Shown here: positions 15,902 through 23,652 of the stretch, piece after piece
Position numbering within the stretch: the first letter of the stretch is position 1
Layout: each line of letters opens with the position of its first letter
DNA from: Syntrophaceae bacterium
GTDB lineage: Bacteria; Desulfobacterota; Syntrophia; Syntrophales; Smithellaceae
Length of the DNA: 64,000 nt
NCBI GenBank assembly: GCA_018056765.1
Contig: JAGPFA010000006.1
Location: 17,560 to 81,559 of the forward strand
Direction of reading: 5' to 3'
Notes under the pieces: generated by a model
Told to the model about the DNA's origin: nothing
What the model saw: the letters and a program-made list of their open reading frames with translations, nothing else
Database searches by the model: none
Made by a program: the position numbers and the translations under genes

Positions 15902-18217
15902 ATGTTGAGTTCTTATAAAAGTATTATAAATCAGATCGGCAACACCCCGCTGGTGGAGATCACCAGGCTCAATCCCAACAAAAATGTTCGGATTTTGGCC
16001 AAGCTCGAGTCGGCAAATCCCGGCGGTTCTATAAAGGATCGTACAGCACTGTTTATGATTGAGAACGCCGAAAAAAGGGGTGAACTTGATCGCAGCAAGA
16101 CAATCCTTGAGGCGACCAGCGGCAATACGGGCATTGGTCTGGCCATGATTGCCGCGGCCAAAGGTTACAGACTGTGTCTGACTATGTCTGAGGCGGCCAG
16201 TGAAGAGCGGAAAAAAATCCTGCGGGCCTTCGGCGCGGAGCTACATTTTACCCCGGCAGCGCTCGGCACGGACGGTGCCATCGAAGTGGCCTACCGGATG
16301 CTGCGTGAAAACCCGGACAAGTATTTCGGCACGGATCAGTTCAATAATGAAGACAATATTGCCGCTCATTACTACGGCACGGCCCGTGAAATATGGGAGC
16401 AGACCGCCGGCCAGGTCAACATGGTTGTCGCTACGCTCGGGACCACCGGGACGGCCATGGGTATCTCCAAAAGACTCAAGGAACTAAGCGGGCAGATCCG
16501 CATCATCGGTGTTGAGCCTTATCTGCAGCACAGGATTCAGGGGCTGAAAAATATGCGTGAATCCTACCGTCCGGGGATCTTTGACAAAAACTGTCTCGAT
16601 GAAAAGGTGAATATCCTCGACGAGGACGCTTTCGAGACGGCCCGCCGGCTGGCACGCGAAGAAGGCATTCTGGCGGGGATGAGTTCCGGCGCGGCCATGT
16701 TTGTTGCCGCGGCAAAAGCCCGTGAGATGGAAGAAGGGCTGATCGTGGTTATTTTCCCGGACAGCGGCGAGCGATACTTGAGTACTCCCCTGTTTGCTGT
16801 AAAAGAGGACCTTGCGGCGCTTGCTGTCTATAATGTTCTCAAACGTAAGAAAGTACCGTTCAAGCCGCTGCAGGCGACGCAAGTGTCCCTGCGCACATGC
16901 GGGCCGACCGTGCACGATGCGCCGCACCTGGGTAATTACCGGCGGTTGGTCGTATCGGATATTTTAAGCCGCTACCTGTCGGCGAAAGGCTACCAGGTCA
17001 AGCATGTAATTGACGTTGTAGATTTTTCCGACAAGTCTGTGCGCGGTTCGGAAAAGGCGGGAATGGACCTGGCCGATTATACCGACAAATACCTGCGTGT
17101 TTTTTTGGACGATGTCCTGTTTTTGAGTATTCGTGAGGATAATATTTATGTTAAGGCCTCTGAAAATATCGACTTCATGCTCAAGATCGTCGAAAAGCTC
17201 GTTGACCGTGGTTATGCATACGAAAAGCTTCGTTCTGTGTATTTTGATATTTCCAAGCTGGCCGACTATGGCGCGGTCTCCAATGTAGATTTGAAAAAGA
17301 CGCGGCGGGGGAAATCCGTCGATCTGGACGATTACGAAAAAGACAGTCCGGCTGATTTCGCTCTGTTGAAAAGGATCGGTTTGGGCGAGCTCAAAAGGGG
17401 CATATATTATAAAACAAAATGGGGCAATGTCAGGCCGGGCTGGCATCTGGAATGTGCGGCGATTTCTCAAAAGCATCTGGGGACGGCCTATGATATTCAC
17501 ATCAGCGGGGCGGATGAAATCTTCCCCCATTGCGAGAACATGGTCGCGATGAACAGGGCATCTTTCGGCCACAGCGGCGCCTCATACTGGATGAGCGCGG
17601 AACTGATTATGGTGGAAGGGCGCAAAATGTCCCGTTCTCTCAATAATGCGGTGACGATCGAAGATCTGAAAAAAAACGGTTACAGCGGCCGGGATATCCG
17701 CTTTTTCCTGCTTGGGGTTAATTACCGTAAACCGATAACCTATTCACCGGAAGCACTTAAGGCGGCAAAAAACACTTTGAGAAAAATTGACACGTTTATC
17801 TGTCGGCTTGGAGCGTTGACCGACGGAGGGCAGGGTTTTCCCGATACGGACCAGCTCATTTATAATCTCCATCACGATTTTGAAAACGCACTGGATGACG
17901 ACCTGAACATGTCCGGTGCCCTGGCTGCCCTGTTTGAGTTTATCGGCCACCTCAATGTGCCTTTGACGGAAAACAAAATCAGCCGGACGGATGCCGTAAA
18001 GATTACCAAAGCGCTGGAGAAAATAAACAATATCCTTGCTGTAATGAGCTTTGAAACCAAAAGCCTCCATCAGGAGATTGCCGAGCTGGTTGAAAGAAGA
18101 CAACAGGCAAGAGCGGCACGCCTCTGGGACGAGGCCGACAGAATCAGGCATAAGCTGTCTTTGTCGGGAGTGGAAGTGTTCGATAGTCCGCAGGGGACAA
18201 TATGGCGTTTTAAATAG
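15902..18217 (+). CDS. Cysteine synthase fused to a cysteinyl-tRNA synthetase-like protein
   Basis: 771 residues in one frame. Residues 1-310 are a PLP cysteine synthase (CysK/CysM): IGNTPLV, PLP Lys45 in GGSIKDR, TSGNTG 72-77, phosphate-binding GTTGT near 180-184, SSGAA and DSGERYLST. Residues 320-771 are a class I CysRS-like unit: CGPTVHDAPHLGN (Cys333, HIGH-like HLGN 342-345), GWHLECAA (Cys518), FPHCENM (His543) and KMSRS 575-579. Canonical CysRS binds zinc through Cys, Cys, His and a Glu in FPHHENE; here that Glu is Met547 and the second His is Cys544. A canonical cysS lies at 57084. ATG 15902 has AAAGG 9 bases upstream; ATG 15872 would add 10 residues. The MEMO gene follows after 10 bases. 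Confidence 0.9.
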   Translation: MLSSYKSIINQIGNTPLVEITRLNPNKNVRILAKLESANPGGSIKDRTALFMIENAEKRGELDRSKTILEATSGNTGIGLAMIAAAKGYRLCLTMSEAASEERKKILRAFGAELHFTPAALGTDGAIEVAYRMLRENPDKYFGTDQFNNEDNIAAHYYGTAREIWEQTAGQVNMVVATLGTTGTAMGISKRLKELSGQIRIIGVEPYLQHRIQGLKNMRESYRPGIFDKNCLDEKVNILDEDAFETARRLAREEGILAGMSSGAAMFVAAAKAREMEEGLIVVIFPDSGERYLSTPLFAVKEDLAALAVYNVLKRKKVPFKPLQATQVSLRTCGPTVHDAPHLGNYRRLVVSDILSRYLSAKGYQVKHVIDVVDFSDKSVRGSEKAGMDLADYTDKYLRVFLDDVLFLSIREDNIYVKASENIDFMLKIVEKLVDRGYAYEKLRSVYFDISKLADYGAVSNVDLKKTRRGKSVDLDDYEKDSPADFALLKRIGLGELKRGIYYKTKWGNVRPGWHLECAAISQKHLGTAYDIHISGADEIFPHCENMVAMNRASFGHSGASYWMSAELIMVEGRKMSRSLNNAVTIEDLKKNGYSGRDIRFFLLGVNYRKPITYSPEALKAAKNTLRKIDTFICRLGALTDGGQGFPDTDQLIYNLHHDFENALDDDLNMSGALAALFEFIGHLNVPLTENKISRTDAVKITKALEKINNILAVMSFETKSLHQEIAELVERRQQARAARLWDEADRIRHKLSLSGVEVFDSPQGTIWRFK

Positions 18218-18227
18218 GAATGGCCAA

Positions 18228-19052
18228 ATGAGAAAAATAAGAAAGTCAGTTATCGCCGGATCCTGGTATCCGGGGAATCCTTCCGTTCTGAGAGACGACA
18301 TCGGCCTGTATCTGCAAAGAGTTCCGGATAGACAAATCCCCGGTGAGGTCATCGGCCTGATTGTGCCTCATGCCGGGTACATGTATTCCGGGCAGGTGGC
18401 GGCGTATGCCTATAAACTTGTGCATGACAACAAATACGATGTTGTAATACTTATCGGGCCGAGTCACAGGGTTGCTTTTCGCGGTGTTTCCGTATATAGT
18501 CAGGGAGGATACGAAACCCCATTGGGCGTCGTTCCTGTTGATGAGCTTCTGGCCGCTGAAATGATGAATGCAACCGATATTATTGTGGATTATCCCCCTG
18601 CACATCAACGGGAGCATTCTTTGGAAATTCAGCTTCCCTTCCTGCAAGTGGTGTTGGGCGAGTTCAGTTTCATCCCGCTGGTGATGGGAGAGCAAAGCAG
18701 GGCAGTCTGTCGCAAACTTGCCTCGGCAATACATCAGGTGTCCCGGAACAGACGTGTACTGCTTGTGGCCAGCACAGATCTGTCGCATTTCTACGAAGAT
18801 AAACGAGCCAGACTGATCGATGCCGTAGTACTCGACAGTATTCGAAAAAATGACGCAGACGGACTGATGAAGAGCCTTGACGAGGAAAAAGCCGAAGCCT
18901 GCGGAGGAGGGCCGATGGTTGCGATGATGCTGGCCGCCAATTTATTGGGCGCCGGCCATTCCGAGCTTCTCCAATATGCCAATTCCGGTGATATTACAGG
19001 AGATAAGAGTTCGGTTGTCGGTTATGCATCTGCAGTAATATACAGGGTATAA
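18228..19052 (+). CDS. MEMO1 family protein (AmmeMemoRadiSam system protein B)
   Basis: 274 residues. SVIAGSWYPG, LIVPHAGYMYSGQVAAYAYK, LIGPSHRV, EHSLEIQLPFLQ and STDLSHF are the conserved blocks of the MEMO1/LigB-like fold, with His residues in the positions of the metal site of extradiol dioxygenases. Biochemical function in bacteria is not settled. The open frame extends upstream into the fusion gene, but ATG 18228 behind TAGGAA is the start that fits the family. It is followed by its usual partner AMMECR1. Confidence 0.88.
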   Translation: MRKIRKSVIAGSWYPGNPSVLRDDIGLYLQRVPDRQIPGEVIGLIVPHAGYMYSGQVAAYAYKLVHDNKYDVVILIGPSHRVAFRGVSVYSQGGYETPLGVVPVDELLAAEMMNATDIIVDYPPAHQREHSLEIQLPFLQVVLGEFSFIPLVMGEQSRAVCRKLASAIHQVSRNRRVLLVASTDLSHFYEDKRARLIDAVVLDSIRKNDADGLMKSLDEEKAEACGGGPMVAMMLAANLLGAGHSELLQYANSGDITGDKSSVVGYASAVIYRV

Positions 19053-19074
19053 AAATTTAAAACAAAGAGGGAAA

Positions 19075-19623
19075 ATGGAACTTACACAATCGGATAAGAA
19101 AGCACTTTTGGAAATTGCCAAAAAAGCAATTATGGCCAAGGCGGGCATCAGGGAGATTGCCAAACCGGCAATGGATCTACCTGTTTTCAAAGAAAAGAGA
19201 GGCGTTTTTGTCACGCTGAAAAAACGGGGACATTTACGCGGATGCATCGGTTACATCAAGGCCGTCAAACCTCTGGCAGATACGGTTCAGGAAATGGCTG
19301 TCGCCGCCGCTTTTCACGACCCCCGGTTCCCCTCGCTCAAAAATGAAGAAATTAAAGATTTGAGTCTTGAAATATCCGTCCTGAGTCCACTTACCAGAGT
19401 TTCTGATGTCAGCGAAATTGAGATTGGCCGGCACGGCCTGTTTATTGTGCGCGGGCATAATTCAGGTCTGCTTTTGCCTCAGGTGGCTATCGAATACGGT
19501 TGGGACAAAGAAACATTTCTGAAAGAAACATGCCACAAAGCGGGGCTTCCTTCACGGGCGTGGAAAGAAAAGGGAACGGAGATATATGTTTTTTCTGCGG
19601 ATTATTTCAGTGATAAAGAGTAG
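19075..19623 (+). CDS. AMMECR1 domain protein (AmmeMemoRadiSam system protein A)
   Basis: 182 residues. GVFVTLKKRGHLRGCIGYIKAV carries the hallmark LRGCIG motif, followed by AAFHDPRFPSL and LEISVLSPLTRV; the C-terminus has LLPQVAIEYGWDKETFL. In many bacteria and archaea this protein is encoded with MEMO1 and a radical SAM enzyme; only the first two are here. Function unknown. AGAGGGAA precedes the ATG; the gap to the MEMO gene is 22 bases. Confidence 0.9.
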   Translation: MELTQSDKKALLEIAKKAIMAKAGIREIAKPAMDLPVFKEKRGVFVTLKKRGHLRGCIGYIKAVKPLADTVQEMAVAAAFHDPRFPSLKNEEIKDLSLEISVLSPLTRVSDVSEIEIGRHGLFIVRGHNSGLLLPQVAIEYGWDKETFLKETCHKAGLPSRAWKEKGTEIYVFSADYFSDKE

Positions 19624-19677
19624 TCTTCATTTTTGTGCCATCGTTTAATATTTTTTGAAGTAAATATAAAAATTTAC

Positions 19678-19706
19678 TTGACAAAAGCGCCTTTAAAATT
19701 TAAAGA
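19678..19706 (+). promoter_or_regulatory. Probable promoter of the tRNA-rpmG-secE-nusG cluster
   Basis: -35 TTGACA (19678-19683), 17-base spacer, -10 TAAAGA (19701-19706), within an AT-rich gap. The first tRNA begins at 19793. Confidence 0.6.
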
Positions 19707-19792
19707 CTGCAATTCGCACGAATCAGTGCCGCAGCTTTTTTGCGCTTAAATTAAAACTGATGAGCTGCGATTTTGTTGAAAATAAGAGTTTT

Positions 19793-19868
19793 GCTGGCGT
19801 AGCTCAATCGGCAGAGCAGCTGATTTGTAATCAGCAGGTTGCGGGTTCAAGTCCCATCGCCAGCTCCA
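19793..19868 (+). tRNA. tRNA-Thr (anticodon TGT)
   Basis: 76 bases with CCA. Acceptor GCTGGCG/CGCCAGC, anticodon stem GCTGA/TCAGC with loop TTTGTAA. First of the Thr-Tyr-Gly-Thr series known from the E. coli thrU-tyrU-glyT-thrT cluster. Confidence 0.97.
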
Positions 19869-19883
19869 GATGAGTATGACAAC

Positions 19884-19968
19884 GGAGGGGTTCCCGAGCG
19901 GCCAAAGGGAGCAGACTGTAAATCTGCCGGCGGAGCCTACGGAGGTTCGAATCCTCCCCCCTCCACCA
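19884..19968 (+). tRNA. tRNA-Tyr (anticodon GTA)
   Basis: 85 bases with CCA and a long variable arm, as expected for tRNA-Tyr. Acceptor GGAGGGG/CCCCTCC, anticodon stem GCAGA/TCTGC with loop CTGTAAA. Confidence 0.97.
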
Positions 19969-19990
19969 TATGCTTTTTATAGACGGATAA

Positions 19991-20066
19991 GCGGGAGTAG
20001 CTCAGGGGCTAGAGCGTCAGCCTTCCAAGCTGAGGGTCGCGGGTTCGAATCCCGTTTCCCGCTCCA
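19991..20066 (+). tRNA. tRNA-Gly (anticodon TCC)
   Basis: 76 bases ending TCCA. Acceptor GCGGGAG pairs with the TTCCCGC end (one wobble pair), anticodon stem TCAGC/GCTGA with loop CTTCCAA. Confidence 0.97.
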
Positions 20067-20108
20067 GTTTATTACTTTCGGGCCCGGACCTGCATTTTTT
20101 TGTTTTGT

Positions 20109-20184
20109 GCCCACGTAGCTCAGTCGGTAGAGCACATCCTTGGTAAGGATGAGGTCACCAGTTCAATCCTGGTCGTGGGCTCCA
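20109..20184 (+). tRNA. tRNA-Thr (anticodon GGT)
   Basis: 76 bases with CCA. Acceptor GCCCACG/CGTGGGC, anticodon stem CATCC/GGATG with loop TTGGTAA. In E. coli this tRNA is followed by tufB; here rpmG follows instead. Confidence 0.97.
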
Positions 20185-20197
20185 GTTAAGGAGAATT

Positions 20198-20347
20198 ATG
20201 AGAAACAATATTATTTTAGCCTGTACGGAATGTAAACAGCGCAATTACACAACGACCAAAAACAAGCGCACGATGCAAAACCGCCTGGAAATAAAGAAAT
20301 ATTGCAAGTTTTGCCGCGGGCACAAGCTGCACAGGGAGACAAAGTAG
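20198..20347 (+). CDS. rpmG: 50S ribosomal protein L33
   Basis: 49 residues, beginning [17 protein letters not shown] and ending [14 protein letters not shown]. Two CxxC pairs make this the zinc-binding form. AAGGAGA lies just upstream of the ATG. It sits between tRNA-Thr and tRNA-Trp, the common bacterial position before secE. Confidence 0.95.
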   Translation: MRNNIILACTECKQRNYTTTKNKRTMQNRLEIKKYCKFCRGHKLHRETK

Positions 20348-20362
20348 CCAAAAGTGATGTAA

Positions 20363-20439
20363 AGGCCAGTAGCTCTAATGGATAGAGCGCCGGACTCCAA
20401 ATCCGGATGCTGGGGGTTCGAGTCCCTCCTGGCCTGCCA
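20363..20439 (+). tRNA. tRNA-Trp (anticodon CCA)
   Basis: 77 bases with CCA. Acceptor AGGCCAG paired with CTGGCCT, anticodon stem CCGGA/TCCGG with loop CTCCAAA. It lies directly ahead of secE, as in many bacteria. Confidence 0.96.
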
Positions 20440-20465
20440 TCTTATCAGTAAAAAGAGCCGATGAT

Positions 20466-20669
20466 ATGGAAAAAATAAAGCAAATTGTAAACAGAGCCCT
20501 GCAGTTTCTTACACAGGCCAGGGCAGAGCTGAAAAAGGTGACCTGGCCGACGCGCAAGCAAACACTGGCCTCGACGGCGGTGGTGATGGTGGTTGTTTTA
20601 ATTGTCGCTGTCTATCTGGGAGTTGTTGATTTTATACTGGCGAAAGCAGTCAAGGCAATTCTGGGTTAA
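20466..20669 (+). CDS. secE: Preprotein translocase subunit SecE
   Basis: 67 residues with a single C-terminal membrane span (TAVVMVVVLIVAVYLGVVDFIL) preceded by the conserved amphipathic helix ELKKVTWPTRKQTL. This is the short one-span form. SecE clamps SecY in the translocon. nusG follows after 3 bases. Confidence 0.95.
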   Translation: MEKIKQIVNRALQFLTQARAELKKVTWPTRKQTLASTAVVMVVVLIVAVYLGVVDFILAKAVKAILG

Positions 20670-20672
20670 ATC

Positions 20673-21203
20673 ATGGCTTTTAAATGGTACGTCGTACATA
20701 CTTATTCCGGGTTTGAAAACAGGGTCAAAGCAAGCCTGCTGGAGAGAATCGAGCTGGCCGGGGCGCAGCAGTATTTCTCCGATATTCTCATTCCGGAGGA
20801 AGACGTAGTAGAGCTGGTGTCCGGAGAAAAGAAAACATCCAAGCGCAAGTTTTTTCCCGGATACATTCTTGTGCGGATGGAAATGAATGACGACAACTGG
20901 CATATAGTTAAAAACACTCCGAAAGTTACCGGCTTCATCGGCAGCAAGGAAAAACCGTCGCCGATTCCGGACAAAGATGTTGAAAACCTCAAAATCAGGA
21001 TCGATGAAGGGACGCTCAAGCCCAAACCCAAATTTAAATTCGACGTCGGTGATCACGTGAAAATTATCGACGGCCCCTTCACTAATTTCGACGGCGTAAT
21101 TGATGAAGTGCGGCCGGAAAAAAGTAAACTTCGGGTTATTGTGAGTATTTTCGGTCGGCCGACACCTGTGGAGCTGGATTTTATTCAGGTTACCCAGGGG
21201 TAG
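20673..21203 (+). CDS. nusG: Transcription termination/antitermination factor NusG
   Basis: 176 residues. The NGN domain ([18 protein letters not shown], residues 4-21; [13 protein letters not shown]) contacts RNA polymerase and the C-terminal KOW domain ([24 protein letters not shown]) contacts Rho or ribosomal protein S10. Usual length with no inserted domain. It is coupled to secE. Confidence 0.96.
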   Translation: MAFKWYVVHTYSGFENRVKASLLERIELAGAQQYFSDILIPEEDVVELVSGEKKTSKRKFFPGYILVRMEMNDDNWHIVKNTPKVTGFIGSKEKPSPIPDKDVENLKIRIDEGTLKPKPKFKFDVGDHVKIIDGPFTNFDGVIDEVRPEKSKLRVIVSIFGRPTPVELDFIQVTQG

Positions 21204-21267
21204 TAAAGATTAATGTTTTCAAGGCGTGCGATTCGGCCTAAAAAATTTTTAGAGCAGGTGATTTCAT

Positions 21268-21693
21268 ATGGCAAAGAAAGTTATCGCGAATATTAAATTA
21301 CAAATCAAGGCGGGCAAGGCGACTCCTTCGCCTCCGATCGGGCCGGCACTCGGCCAGCACGGAGTCAATATCATGGAGTTTTGCAAAGCGTATAACGCGA
21401 TGACGCAAAATCAGGAAGGCATGGTCGTGCCGGTGGTGATTACAGTCTATGCCGATCGTTCCTTCACGTTTATTACCAAAACGCCGCCCGCGTCCGTATT
21501 ACTCAAACAAGCGGCCAAGATTGCCAAAGGTGCTGCAGACCCGAAGAGGGATAAGGTGGGTTCAGTCACAGCCAGGCAGATTAAGGACATTGCGCAATTG
21601 AAATTCAACGATCTCAATGCCGTCGACATTGAAGGCGCCATCCGGATTGTTGCCGGTACGGCAAAGTCCATGGGGATAGAAATAACAGGTTAA
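21268..21693 (+). CDS. rplK: 50S ribosomal protein L11
   Basis: 141 residues with [22 protein letters not shown] and [26 protein letters not shown]11 forms the GTPase-associated region of the 50S subunit with 23S rRNA and L10. GCAGGTG precedes the ATG. First gene of the L11-L1-L10-L12 run. Confidence 0.97.
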   Translation: MAKKVIANIKLQIKAGKATPSPPIGPALGQHGVNIMEFCKAYNAMTQNQEGMVVPVVITVYADRSFTFITKTPPASVLLKQAAKIAKGAADPKRDKVGSVTARQIKDIAQLKFNDLNAVDIEGAIRIVAGTAKSMGIEITG

Positions 21694-21710
21694 TAAAACG
21701 AGGTCTTATC

Positions 21711-22412
21711 ATGTTAAGAAGAGGTAAACGCATTAGGGCGGCAAGGGCAAAAGTAGAGCCGACGAAACGCTACACGCTCAAGGAAGCTACAGAAATGGTT
21801 GTGGCAATGCCGGGAGCCAAGTTCGACGAGACGGTGGATGCTGCTGTGCGTCTGGGCGTTAATCCGGCTCATGCCGATCAGATGGTCCGCGGCAGTGTGG
21901 TGCTCCCGAACGGTTTAGGCAAGGCGGTGCGCGTGCTTGTTTTTGCCAAGGGCGAAAAAGAAAAAGAGGCGCTGGATGCCGGGGCGGATTTAGTCGGCAA
22001 CGATGACGTCATTGAAAAAATTAAAGAGGGTTGGCTGGAATTCGATCGGGTAATCGCCACTCCGGACATGATGGGAGCGGTCGGCAAGATCGCGAAAATT
22101 CTCGGCCCCCGCGGACTGATGCCCAATCCCAAAGTGGGAACAGTGACCTTTGATGTTGCCGGGGCCGTAAAGGAACTTAAAGCAGGTAAAGTGGAATTCC
22201 GGGTGGAAAAAACCGGCATCGTGCATTCGCCGGTGGGGAAAGTTTCTTTCGGGCCGGAAAAATTGAGAGAAAACATTCATGCTCTTCTGGATGTGATTGT
22301 CAAGCTTAAACCCGCCTCCAGTAAGGGAACCTATATCAGGAGCATATCCATTTCCAGCACGATGGGTGCCGGGGTCAAGGTAGACCCCCTGGACATCAAG
22401 AGTGCCGGGTGA
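21711..22412 (+). CDS. rplA: 50S ribosomal protein L1
   Basis: 233 residues. [32 protein letters not shown] and [15 protein letters not shown] are the L1 signatures. L1 forms the mobile L1 stalk and in many bacteria represses its own rplK-rplA message. A 260-base leader separates it from rplJ. Confidence 0.97.
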   Translation: MLRRGKRIRAARAKVEPTKRYTLKEATEMVVAMPGAKFDETVDAAVRLGVNPAHADQMVRGSVVLPNGLGKAVRVLVFAKGEKEKEALDAGADLVGNDDVIEKIKEGWLEFDRVIATPDMMGAVGKIAKILGPRGLMPNPKVGTVTFDVAGAVKELKAGKVEFRVEKTGIVHSPVGKVSFGPEKLRENIHALLDVIVKLKPASSKGTYIRSISISSTMGAGVKVDPLDIKSAG

Positions 22413-22429
22413 CGATAGAGGATAATGGC

Positions 22430-22670
22430 GCGGGGAAAGGCCGGATGGACCTCCATGGCGCCCAAAAGGTAATTACATAGGTCGGAGACAGCAGGTACGG
22501 AAGTTTAAACGCCACATGGCCTGCCGAGACTCGTTAAGTAAAACAGTTACTTAAACCAGGTAATTTTTTTCCGGAAACGGGTAGCGGTATCAGGCGGATT
22601 AACCGTTTTCTTTTCCGTATGCGGCTGGATTTCAGGCCTCAGGTAAAATAACTAGGAAAGGAGGCTGACA
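22430..22670 (+). promoter_or_regulatory. L10 leader: autoregulatory mRNA structure upstream of rplJ
   Basis: The 260-base gap between rplA and rplJ carries GTCGGAGACAGCAGGT, GTTTAAACGCCACATGG and CCTGCCGAGAC (about 22481-22531), the conserved paired segments of the ribosomal protein L10 leader. The L10-L12 complex binds this RNA to repress rplJ-rplL translation. A second structured part, GGAAACGG (near 22573) against CCGTTTTC (near 22603), may act in attenuation. Boundaries are approximate. Confidence 0.85.
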
Positions 22671-22672
22671 GT

Positions 22673-23197
22673 TTGGATCGAAAAACAAAAGAACAGATTG
22701 TGTCCGGGCTTCAGGAGAAGCTCAAACAGGCAAATCTGGGCGTTTTGACCAGCTTCAACGCGATGAAAGTTGAAAAAATGGAAGCCCTCAGAAATGCTCT
22801 GCGTAAAAACGACGCCGAATTGAAAGTGGTGAAAAATACACTTTTGAATATTGCCGCCAAAGAAACGGATTTTCAGATTCTTGCCGAGCATTTTAAATGG
22901 CCTGTTGCCGTTGTTTTAAGCTACAAAGATCCGGTGGCACCGACCAAGGCACTAATTGACTTTGCCAAAAAAAATCCGGAACTGGAGATCAAAGTCGGTA
23001 TTATTGACGGCAAGGTGCTTTCGAAGGCCGATATTGAGGCCCTGGCGGAATTGCCCAGCCGCGAAGTGCTCCTGGGTAAACTTGTTTCCGTCATGGCGGC
23101 TGTACCCACTTCATTTGTTTCAGTGCTCAGCGGCGTTCAGAGAAGCTTTGTTCAGGTGCTTGGTGCATACTGTGACAAGAAAAACACATTAAACTAA
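22673..23197 (+). CDS. rplJ: 50S ribosomal protein L10
   Basis: 174 residues beginning [21 protein letters not shown]; the middle has [12 protein letters not shown] and the C-terminal helix binds L7/L12 dimers. It starts with TTG at 22673 behind a strong AAAGGAGG 8 bases upstream; the weak codon plus the leader RNA suits translational control by L10 itself. Confidence 0.95.
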   Translation: MDRKTKEQIVSGLQEKLKQANLGVLTSFNAMKVEKMEALRNALRKNDAELKVVKNTLLNIAAKETDFQILAEHFKWPVAVVLSYKDPVAPTKALIDFAKKNPELEIKVGIIDGKVLSKADIEALAELPSREVLLGKLVSVMAAVPTSFVSVLSGVQRSFVQVLGAYCDKKNTLN

Positions 23198-23226
23198 ATC
23201 AAATCACACCAAAGAGGAATGGAAAA

Positions 23227-23616
23227 ATGGCAGAAATAACAAAAGATGATGTTGTGAAATTTATTGAGAATATGACAGTGCTGGAGCTTTCCGCTCTGGT
23301 GAAGGAACTTGAAGAAAAATTCGGTGTTTCCGCCGCCGCTCCCGTTGTGGCAGCTGTCGCGGCACCGGGTGCGGCCGCGGGCGCTGCAGCCGCCGCTGAA
23401 GAAAAGACCGAGTTTGACGTCATTCTGACCGGTTTCGGGGCGGAAAAGATTCAGGTGATCAAAGTAGTGCGCGCCATCACCGGGCTGGGCCTGAAGGAGG
23501 CCAAGGATCTGGTGGAAGGAGTGCCCAAACCCATCAAAGAAGCGGCTTCCAAGGATGAAGCGGCCGATATCAAAAAGAAAATTGAGGAAGTGGGCGGCAC
23601 CGTCGAGATTAAGTAA
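23227..23616 (+). CDS. rplL: 50S ribosomal protein L7/L12
   Basis: 129 residues. An N-terminal dimerisation domain, an Ala/Pro-rich hinge (residues about 40-57, mainly A, P and G) and a C-terminal factor-binding domain ([20 protein letters not shown], then [18 protein letters not shown]). It forms the stalk that recruits translation GTPases. 30 bases after rplJ. Confidence 0.97.
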   Translation: MAEITKDDVVKFIENMTVLELSALVKELEEKFGVSAAAPVVAAVAAPGAAAGAAAAAEEKTEFDVILTGFGAEKIQVIKVVRAITGLGLKEAKDLVEGVPKPIKEAASKDEAADIKKKIEEVGGTVEIK

Positions 23617-23652
23617 AGTAATCTCTTATTTTTTGAGCATGATAAGGAAAAT

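Noticed and set aside
18051..18227. N-terminal extension of the MEMO protein
   Set aside because: The extra 59 residues overlap the end of the fusion gene in another frame and are not conserved; ATG 18228 has its own ribosome site.
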